Below, piece by piece: positions 58,076-64,000 of a stretch of 64,000 nucleotides of DNA (position 1 is its first letter; the number at the start of each line of letters is the position of its first letter). The notes under the pieces were generated by a model. The model saw only the letters and a program-made list of their open reading frames with translations, searched no databases and was not told the origin of the DNA. The stretch comes from VXNE01 sp965217825 (GTDB lineage: Bacteria > Pseudomonadota > Gammaproteobacteria > Pseudomonadales > Azotimanducaceae): positions 868,001-932,000 of the forward strand of contig OZ244571.1 of assembly GCA_965217825.1 (NCBI GenBank), given 5' to 3'. A program made the translations under genes and the position numbers.

Positions 58076-59062
58076 TCAGGCGCGCCAACTATCGGCGTAC
58101 AGCAACTCCTTCAGGTCGCCCAGGGACAGCGGCGCGTAAGGTACGCGGGCTTCGCGCGCGCTGGAAAAGTCCTCCCTCGGCGCGCAGTAGAAGACCCCCA
58201 ACGGTGTGGGTAGATCCGGGTCGTTGACGCGCGCGAGCGCCGCGGCGAGGGCCCAGTTCGTCTCGTCGTGCAGACTTGCTTCGGCCGCGTTCCCGGTGAC
58301 GCGAAACTCTCCTCTCACGGGTTCGTAAACCAGTCCCTTGTCGTTGTCCGCGCCGAACCGCATTGGCTCGCCGTGGCGCACGATAACGGTGTTCTCGGCC
58401 CGATGCCTTTTGCTGGTCAGATCGCCGAACGCGTTGTCGTTGTAGACGATGCAGTTCTGCAATATCTCGACGAAAGCCGCTCCGACGAACGCGTGGGCGC
58501 GCAACAGCACCTCCGGCAGGTGATCCTGCAGGGTGTCCGCCGTGCGCGCGACGAACCCGCCGTTGCCGCCGAGGGCTAGGGTCGCGGGATTGACCGGCGG
58601 GTCGACCGAACCATCGGGCGTCGATGGCGAGCGCGTACCGGGGACGGATGTCGGCGAATACTGACCCTTGGTAAGGCCGTATACGGCGTTGTTGAACAGC
58701 AGCAGGTTGACATCGACGTTGCGCCGCAGGATGTGAGTCAGGTGATTGCCGCCGATGGCGAGGAAGTCGCCGTCGCCGCCGACCACCCACACATCCAGAT
58801 GGGGATTGGCGAGCTTGATACCTGTGGCCAGCGAGGGTGCGCGGCCGTGGATACTATGGAATCCGTAGGTTTCGAGGTAATAGGGTAGCCGCGCCGCGCA
58901 ACCGATACCGGAGACGACGACGACATCGTCCGGGTTCCGGCCGACTGCGGCCAGGGTCTTGCGGACGGATTTGAGAATGGCGTAATCGCCGCACCCGGGG
59001 CACCAACGCACTTCCTGATCCGTCTCGAAGTCCTTGGGCGTCAGTTTGATGATCTGGTTCAT
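58076..59062 (-). CDS. korB: 2-oxoacid:acceptor oxidoreductase, beta subunit (TPP-binding)
   Basis: A 328-residue subunit with CPGCGDYAILK (Cys ligands and TPP), then GIGCAARLPYY, VWVVGGDGDFLAIGGNH (TPP motif GDG...N) and GLTKGQYSPTS. With the alpha subunit it oxidatively decarboxylates 2-oxoglutarate or another 2-oxoacid to acyl-CoA, passing electrons to ferredoxin. Its start overlaps the alpha stop by 4 bases (ATGA). Substrate assignment to 2-oxoglutarate is by family resemblance. Confidence 0.9.
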   Translation of the reverse strand: MNQIIKLTPKDFETDQEVRWCPGCGDYAILKSVRKTLAAVGRNPDDVVVVSGIGCAARLPYYLETYGFHSIHGRAPSLATGIKLANPHLDVWVVGGDGDFLAIGGNHLTHILRRNVDVNLLLFNNAVYGLTKGQYSPTSVPGTRSPSTPDGSVDPPVNPATLALGGNGGFVARTADTLQDHLPEVLLRAHAFVGAAFVEILQNCIVYNDNAFGDLTSKRHRAENTVIVRHGEPMRFGADNDKGLVYEPVRGEFRVTGNAAEASLHDETNWALAAALARVNDPDLPTPLGVFYCAPREDFSSAREARVPYAPLSLGDLKELLYADSWRA

Positions 59063-60948
59063 CCGATCTGGCTCTTCGGCCTCGCGAGACCGTGGAGAAG
59101 GCGACGCAGGGCGGCTTCGATAGTACTGACCTTGAACGGCAGGCCGCTCGTCTGGGTGATGCTCTTGGCGTCCACGAGAAACTCGCTTCTGATGAGGCGC
59201 ACGAGTTGGCCCTGGTTCATTTCGACGACGGCGACGGATCCGAAACGGGCGAGAATCTCGCCAAGGTTCGGTGGCAGCGGCCAAAGCTGCCGCAAATGGA
59301 GATGGCCGACAGCTAGACCCGCGCGCATCAAACCGCTCACCGCGTCCTCGATGGCGCCATAGGTGGATCCCCACCCGATGACCAGCAGATCGCCGCTGCT
59401 CGCGCCGCTGTCTATTTCGTGGTCGAGACCCTGTTCGGCCACCCGCGAGATCTTTTCCGCGCGCAGGTCGGTCATCCGCTGATGGTTATCGGGATCGTAG
59501 GAAATGTTTCCGCTGCCGTCGGCGCGTTCCAGCCCGCCGATGCGATGCGCGAGCGCCGGCGTGCCGGGCGTGGCCCATGGCCGCGCCAGGGTGTCCGGGT
59601 CCCGAACGTATGGCTCGAAACTTTCGGGGTCCGAACGGAATGTCGGTGTGATGGAAGGCAGCGCATCGGCGTCGGGCAATTCCCAGGGTTCCGCAGCATT
59701 TGCGATATAGGCGTCCGACAGGACGATGACCGGCGTCATGTAGGTCATGGCGATCCGGGCGGCCTCGATCATGATGCGGAAACACTCCGACGGCGTTGCC
59801 GGGGCCAGCACGGGCAGAGGCGCCTCGCCGTGGCGCCCGTAAAGGGCGAGATTGAGATCAGCTTGCTCCGGTTTGGTAGGCATGCCCGTGGACGGCCCCG
59901 CGCGCTGCACGTCGATCACGAGGAGCGGCAGTTCTATGGCGACCGCTAGCCCCAGCGCCTCGGTCTTCAACGACAACCCCGGCCCGGAACTGGCCGTAAC
60001 GCCGAGCCCCCCCGCGTAGGAAGCGCCGATAGCCGCCGTGATCGCCGCCACCTCGTCCTCCGCCTGGAAGGTGACGATGCCCCGCCCCTTGAGGGATGCA
60101 AGAAAGTGCAGCAGTGCCGACGCCGGCGTGATGGGATAGGAACAATACGTGAGTTTCAGTCCCGACAGCGCGGCGACAGCCGCGAGCCCAAGGCCCATCG
60201 CGTCGGTACCGGTAATTGTGCGAAACACCCCATGATGGAGTTCTGTATTGACGCCAAGGGCGGCGTCGCCAGCGTCGAGTTCCATGGTTTCGCCGTAAGC
60301 ATGGCCGGCATTCAAGGCGGCGACGTTCGATGCCACGACGTCCGGCATGGAGGAGAACTTGCTTTCGATCCATGCGATCGTCGGTGCCCGGTCGCCGCCG
60401 AACAGCCAGAAACTCAAACCCAGAGACCAGAAGTTCTTTGCCCGTCCCGCCTGTTTCTTGCCGACGCCCGTGCATGCGACCGCCTCAGCTGTCAGGTGCG
60501 TGATGCCGATGGCCATGGGGCGATACCCCTTGAGGGAGCCGTCCTCCAACGGGTTCGCGGCGTACCCGGCGCGTTTCAGGTTGCGCGCCGAGAATACGTC
60601 GGTGTCGACTACGATCACGCCGCCCCTTTTCAGGGTATGCAGGTTGGTTTTTAGCGCCGCCGGATTGAAGGCGAACAGGACGTCCACCTCGTCGCCGGGA
60701 GTGAGCACGCCGTCTCCGCCGAATTGAATCTGAAAGGCGGATACACCGAAGGTGGATCCCGCGGGCGCGCGGATCTCGGCGGGAAAATCGGGCAACGTCA
60801 ACAGGTCGTGATGCTCCATGGCGACCGCTTTTGCGAATTCGCCTCCGAGCACCTGAATGCCGTCGCCGGAGTCGCCGGCGAAACGCACGACGGTACGCGG
60901 TCCCGGACGGTCGTTCCCGGTCATGGCGCGAACCACGTCGTCGGTCAT
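59059..60948 (-). CDS. korA: 2-oxoacid:acceptor oxidoreductase, fused gamma-alpha subunit
   Basis: About 629 residues. The gamma domain is first (VVRFAGDSGDGIQVLGGEFAKA, GGVIVVDTDVF); the alpha part begins near residue 225 with YCSYPITPASALLHFL, then AAIGASYAGGLGVTASSGPG and DVQRAGPSTGMPTKPEQADL. The Pro and Gln-rich sites match KorA-type enzymes. Start 60948 has GAGGAGG nine bases upstream, so the in-frame ATG at 60981 is not used. An oxygen-sensitive enzyme of this type, or an aerobic Kor, would replace or supplement the 2-oxoglutarate dehydrogenase complex. Confidence 0.9.
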   Translation of the reverse strand: MTDDVVRAMTGNDRPGPRTVVRFAGDSGDGIQVLGGEFAKAVAMEHHDLLTLPDFPAEIRAPAGSTFGVSAFQIQFGGDGVLTPGDEVDVLFAFNPAALKTNLHTLKRGGVIVVDTDVFSARNLKRAGYAANPLEDGSLKGYRPMAIGITHLTAEAVACTGVGKKQAGRAKNFWSLGLSFWLFGGDRAPTIAWIESKFSSMPDVVASNVAALNAGHAYGETMELDAGDAALGVNTELHHGVFRTITGTDAMGLGLAAVAALSGLKLTYCSYPITPASALLHFLASLKGRGIVTFQAEDEVAAITAAIGASYAGGLGVTASSGPGLSLKTEALGLAVAIELPLLVIDVQRAGPSTGMPTKPEQADLNLALYGRHGEAPLPVLAPATPSECFRIMIEAARIAMTYMTPVIVLSDAYIANAAEPWELPDADALPSITPTFRSDPESFEPYVRDPDTLARPWATPGTPALAHRIGGLERADGSGNISYDPDNHQRMTDLRAEKISRVAEQGLDHEIDSGASSGDLLVIGWGSTYGAIEDAVSGLMRAGLAVGHLHLRQLWPLPPNLGEILARFGSVAVVEMNQGQLVRLIRSEFLVDAKSITQTSGLPFKVSTIEAALRRLLHGLARPKSQIG

Positions 60949-61108
60949 GTCGCGAAACCTCCTCGCAGGGCGCGCGGGCATCCTGCATGAACGCGCTAAC
61001 GTATCAGAATGCTTGAAGAAACTCCAAGAACCATCCGGTTAGAAGCATATAATCGCCCGGCTGCCGGGGCCGACCCTGAAGGTCGACGCCCAAGCCGCCA
61101 GCGTCGAG

Positions 61109-61348
61109 CTATTTGGCCTGCTCGACCCGCTTTTCCAATCGCTCCATCCAGTTGTGGATATGCTGGCGGGTCCACGGAATATCCAGTGCGACGAAGGCCA
61201 GACCCAAGGGAAACATCCAGAAGCCAATGATCGGCAGGAACCCGAAAACTCCGGCCGCCATGAGCAGGACGCCGACAACGCTGCGCACTCCCACCGGCAC
61301 GCGCAGGTTGCCCCAACGAAGTAGCCGCAGCGTGGTGGCTGCCACCAT
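61109..61348 (-). CDS. Small inner-membrane protein (PGPGW-like)
   Basis: 79 residues with two membrane segments: VVGVLLMAAGVFGFLPIIGF and MFPLGLAFVALDIPW. The LPIIGFWMFPLGL core resembles PGPGW-type small membrane proteins of unknown function. The start is taken as ATG 61348; the frame is open beyond that without similarity. It shares the strand with the hydrolase gene, 28 bases apart. Confidence 0.7.
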   Translation of the reverse strand: MVAATTLRLLRWGNLRVPVGVRSVVGVLLMAAGVFGFLPIIGFWMFPLGLAFVALDIPWTRQHIHNWMERLEKRVEQAK

Positions 61349-61376
61349 CGTTCTGAGTTCTTCGGAGGTCAGGGAC

Positions 61377-62504
61377 TTACACCAGGATCGGCCGGTCGTC
61401 GGGCGCGTCGTGTTGTTCAGGGTGGGCGCGCCGGTTGAGATCCGGGTCGATGGACAGGAATCGGTAGCGTCCGTCTTCACATAGCGTCCGTTGCAGCCGG
61501 TTGCGATGCATCAGCAGATGGCAGTGGGAAATGGCCTCGCCAAGCGCCATCATCGTCTGTCTCGCATCGAGTTTGCGTCGAAACAGAACCGGCAGCAGTT
61601 CTGCGGCGAGACGCGGTTGGACACAATGTTCCTCAACGGCCAACAGGCGGTCTTCGTGGTGACTGATCAATTGCCGCAACCGTTCGCGCACTCCGTAGAA
61701 CGGGAGATTGTGCGCGGGTAGAACGAGCGTTTCCGGCGGCGTCTCGAGGAACTTGTCGTGGGATTCCATCCATACGTGCAGCGGGTTCGCTTCCGGTTCC
61801 GTGGGATGGACGCTGACGTTCGACGTGATGACCGGGAGGATTTGATCTCCGGAGATCAGGACGCCGAGGCTCTTGCAATGCAAACAGGCGTGTTCCGGCG
61901 AATGGCCGGCGCCCACGACAACCTGCCAATCGTGATGTCCGATCGCCAGTATGTCGCCGTCTTCCAGGCGGTGAAAACCCAGAGGGAACGGCGCTGGAGT
62001 GAAGCCGCGTCGGTCGCGCCCGTTTCGCGCCGAGCCACGGCGCGAGTCAGCCAGCTTCTGGACGTAGTCGTCCCGCATGCCGTAACGGCGATAGAACTGC
62101 ACGCCCTGCCAGTCGGTGCCGTACTGGCTGCTCGCGTTGCCGCCGAGGGCGAAAGAGCGGGCCTGGTAATACTCGGCGCGCGTCATGTAGAACGGGCAGC
62201 GGAACTCGCTCGTGATCATGCCGGCTTGGCCGATGTGGTCCGGGTGCATGTGCGTGCAGATCACGCCCTTTACGGGGCGCCCACCGAGTTCGCTCGCGAA
62301 CAGGTCGCGCCATAGCGATGCGGTTTCCTCGTTGCCGAGGCCCGTATCCACTACGTACCAACCGTCTCTGTCCTCGATCAGGTACAGATTGATGTGGTTC
62401 AGCGACCCGCCCATGGGCATGGTGAGCCAACGCACGCCTTCAGCGACTTCGATGGTCGTTCCGCGGGTGGGATGCGCGGCGTATGGATAGGTGAGTTCGT
62501 TCAC
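61377..62504 (-). CDS. Metallo-beta-lactamase-fold hydrolase
   Basis: A 375-residue protein. The metal motif is THMHPDHIGQ (HxHxDH), the later His lies in GAGHSPEHACLH and the Asp in ISGDQILP. The C-terminal domain with SHHEDRLL is typical of the LACTB2/hydroxyacylglutathione-like branch. It may hydrolyse thioesters or lactones. The GTG start at 62504 has no ribosome site, but a TATAAT box lies 7 bases before it, so it may be translated without a leader. Confidence 0.85.
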   Translation of the reverse strand: MNELTYPYAAHPTRGTTIEVAEGVRWLTMPMGGSLNHINLYLIEDRDGWYVVDTGLGNEETASLWRDLFASELGGRPVKGVICTHMHPDHIGQAGMITSEFRCPFYMTRAEYYQARSFALGGNASSQYGTDWQGVQFYRRYGMRDDYVQKLADSRRGSARNGRDRRGFTPAPFPLGFHRLEDGDILAIGHHDWQVVVGAGHSPEHACLHCKSLGVLISGDQILPVITSNVSVHPTEPEANPLHVWMESHDKFLETPPETLVLPAHNLPFYGVRERLRQLISHHEDRLLAVEEHCVQPRLAAELLPVLFRRKLDARQTMMALGEAISHCHLLMHRNRLQRTLCEDGRYRFLSIDPDLNRRAHPEQHDAPDDRPILV

Positions 62505-62511
62505 CGGCTGG

Positions 62512-62517
62512 ATTATA
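62512..62517 (-). promoter_or_regulatory. -10 box placed directly before the hydrolase start
   Basis: TATAAT on the minus strand ends 7 bases before GTG 62504, so transcription would begin at or beside the start codon. The -35 region is not convincing. Confidence 0.4.
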
Positions 62518-62601
62518 GCCGTATAGCGAGAGCGCCCCGCGCGGTGTTTGGCGAAAGCTGGTACATTTCTCGCGTCGAAATCACGCTTGAGAACCGAACG
62601 A

Positions 62602-63858
62602 ATGGGAATGAACGTGAAGCCGGTTCCGCACCTCGATGACGAGGTGAATGAAATCCGGCTCGCCACGGCGGAAATCGTCAATGAAGAAATCCTGCCGGTG
62701 GAGGAGAAGCTTTGGGGTTATTCCTTTGACGGCTCCAAGGCGTCCAGGGAGTCCGTCCAGGAGGCCTCCGAACTGCGTCGGCAGATTCAGAACAATGTCA
62801 AGGAGCGCAAGCTCTGGGCGCCGCATCTGCCACCGGAGTTCGGCGGCATGGGCCTGTCCTTCCTGCAGCACGCATTCATGAACGAAGTGCTCGCGTACAG
62901 CCCAGGGGCGGCGTCGCTGTTCGGTGTCGTGGCGCCCAACTCCGGCAATCAGAAGATTCTCGTCAAGTACGGCTCGCCCGAGCAGCACAAGAAGTGGCTG
63001 ATTCCGTTGACCGAAGGCCGCATGCAATCGGGATTCTCGATGACGGAGCCGCACAACGCGGGTTCGGATCCGAGGTCGATCCAGACATGCGCGGTGCCCG
63101 ACGGCGACGAGTGGGTCATCAACGGCCACAAGTGGTTCACGTCCAACGGTCACGCGGCGGACTTCTACATCGTCATGTGCCGGACGTCAGACCCGGACGA
63201 CCCCGGCGGCGTAAACGACAAGATGACGCAGATCATCGTGCCGAAAAACACTCCGGGCGTGAACATCATTCGCGGCGTGCCGGTGTGGGGCAGGGCTTCG
63301 AGCCATTGCGAGATCAAGTACGAAAACGTGCGCGTGCCGAAGGAGAATCAACTCGGTCGCACAGGCACGGGCCACCAGGCGGCGCAGGATCGGCTCGGCG
63401 CCGGCCGCGTGTATCACTGCATGAATTCGGTTGGATCGATGTGGCGGACATTCGATCTGATGGTTGAGCGCATCACTACGCGCGTCGTTCACGGCGGCGA
63501 AAAGTTGGAAGAGAAGCAGTTCATGCAGGGCTTTATCGCCGACTCGTACATGGACATCCAGGCGTCGCGCCTGATGGTGGTCGACTGCGCCCACAAGATG
63601 GAAAGCGGCGCGGACCCGCGCACCGACATCTCGGCCATCAAGGTCTTTGTGCCCGCGGCGTACCATCGCGTCGTCGACCGCGCGATCCAGGTATTCGGCG
63701 CCAAGGGCGTATCGGCCGACCTGCCCCTGGCCGGGTTCTACACCGGCGCGCGCACGTTGCGCATCGCCGACGGGCCGGACGAGGTGCACAAGATTCTTAT
63801 CGCCAAGAACATCCTGCGCCGCTATCACGCGGGCGAGACGTGGGACTTCGGCAACTGA
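62602..63858 (+). CDS. Acyl-CoA dehydrogenase
   Basis: A 418-residue FAD flavoenzyme that introduces a 2,3-double bond into acyl-CoA. Motifs are APHLPPEFGGMG, FSMTEPHNAGSDPRSI (substrate/FAD region), WVINGHKWFTSNGHAAD, then QVFGAKGVSADLPLAGFYTGARTLRIADGPDEVH at the C-terminus. The usual catalytic Glu/Asp position falls near DGPDEVH. ATG 62602 or 62608 starts the conserved part. Divergent from the hydrolase gene. Confidence 0.92.
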   Translation: MGMNVKPVPHLDDEVNEIRLATAEIVNEEILPVEEKLWGYSFDGSKASRESVQEASELRRQIQNNVKERKLWAPHLPPEFGGMGLSFLQHAFMNEVLAYSPGAASLFGVVAPNSGNQKILVKYGSPEQHKKWLIPLTEGRMQSGFSMTEPHNAGSDPRSIQTCAVPDGDEWVINGHKWFTSNGHAADFYIVMCRTSDPDDPGGVNDKMTQIIVPKNTPGVNIIRGVPVWGRASSHCEIKYENVRVPKENQLGRTGTGHQAAQDRLGAGRVYHCMNSVGSMWRTFDLMVERITTRVVHGGEKLEEKQFMQGFIADSYMDIQASRLMVVDCAHKMESGADPRTDISAIKVFVPAAYHRVVDRAIQVFGAKGVSADLPLAGFYTGARTLRIADGPDEVHKILIAKNILRRYHAGETWDFGN

Positions 63859-63866
63859 GGTGGCCC

Positions 63867-64000
63867 TTGTCCAAGCGTTCCATGGAGCAGAAGATCTTGA
63901 TTCCGGATAGCGAACACAAGCACAACTTCCATTACGTGATCGACATGATGTCGACAGGTCTGTTCGACTTCATCGCGCATCCCGACCTGTTCGGTACCTT
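63867..64000 (+). CDS. Partial gene, function not assigned
   Basis: The frame is open to the window end. A GAGG site lies before TTG 63867; ATG 63882 is an alternative. The visible residues include HKHNFHYVIDMM and GLFDFIAHPDLF; the last recalls PHP-type phosphoesterases, but 45 residues are too few to decide. It starts 8 bases after the acyl-CoA dehydrogenase stop and is probably co-transcribed. Confidence 0.6.
   Translation, partial: MSKRSMEQKILIPDSEHKHNFHYVIDMMSTGLFDFIAHPDLFGT

Noticed and set aside
61048..61053. TATAAT on the plus strand near korA
   Set aside because: Both flanking genes read on the minus strand and no -35 box is present, so it is probably chance.
1..64000. CRISPR array, rRNA genes, prophage or integrase
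   Set aside because: No regularly spaced repeats with unique spacers, no rRNA-like sequence and no phage or integrase proteins were seen, although two of the three tRNA genes lie near accessory sequence.

Overview
The window looks like a high-GC chromosome segment from an uncultured member of the Gammaproteobacteria. This rests on gene order: amgK-murU divergent from lptD-surA-rsmA-apaG-apaH; rpe-gph-trpE; folB-tsaD close to rpsU; and infC-rpmI-rplT-pheS-pheT-ihfA-merR followed by tRNA-Pro. Several of these blocks are modified. pdxA is missing between surA and rsmA, thrS is missing before infC, and dnaG-rpoD do not follow rpsU. Repeated enzyme families (three aldo/keto reductases, two VOC proteins, two amidohydrolases), a PPi-type phosphofructokinase and a 2-oxoacid:acceptor oxidoreductase suggest a metabolically specialised environmental or host-associated lineage. 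That last point is inference.

Layout. 1-7.1 kb: the end of a GT2-GtrA glycosyltransferase, an aldo/keto reductase, then a tight set of a two-domain VOC metalloprotein, a CbbQ/NorQ-type AAA+ ATPase and a CbbO/NorD-type VWA protein, followed by a Bax-inhibitor-1 membrane protein. 7.2-15.7 kb: tRNA-Met with promoter and terminator, a CCA-type nucleotidyltransferase, a short SIS-only sugar isomerase, an overlapping run of glutamine amidotransferase, GH20 hexosaminidase, TonB-domain lipoprotein and propeller lipoprotein, an acyltransferase and comF. 15.8-24.6 kb: a membrane-anchored amidohydrolase, mpl, a small membrane protein, PPi-PFK, an LLM flavin oxidoreductase with an apparent ATC start, and a 1089-residue propeller-amidohydrolase. 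24.6-37 kb: trpE, gph, rpe, murU, amgK, lptD, surA, rsmA, apaG, apaH, folB, tsaD.

37-45 kb is accessory: a glycosyltransferase-sulfotransferase fusion between tsaD and rpsU, an MFS transporter, a small ankyrin protein, two aldo/keto reductases, tesB and a chimeric relic carrying a second tesB 3' end. 45-51.4 kb is the infC to tRNA-Pro translation block, with an AUU-started infC. Just after tRNA-Pro lies a palindromic MITE-like element with CTAG ends, then an ECF sigma/anti-sigma/lipoprotein operon. 53.5-64 kb: a YejA-like binding protein, a Gfo/Idh/MocA dehydrogenase, a broken AAA_14/DUF4143 ATPase with a nested palindrome upstream, korA-korB, a small membrane protein, a metallo-beta-lactamase-fold hydrolase, an acyl-CoA dehydrogenase and the start of one more gene.

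Themes. Cell-wall recycling is well represented (mpl, amgK, murU). Short tandem repeats recur (12-bp units in two genes, 11-bp units near tsaD, a 21-bp duplication in a lipoprotein). A dispersed intergenic repeat of about 66-70 bp occurs three times, at 1051, 16967 and 39486. No rRNA, CRISPR array, transposase or prophage gene was seen.
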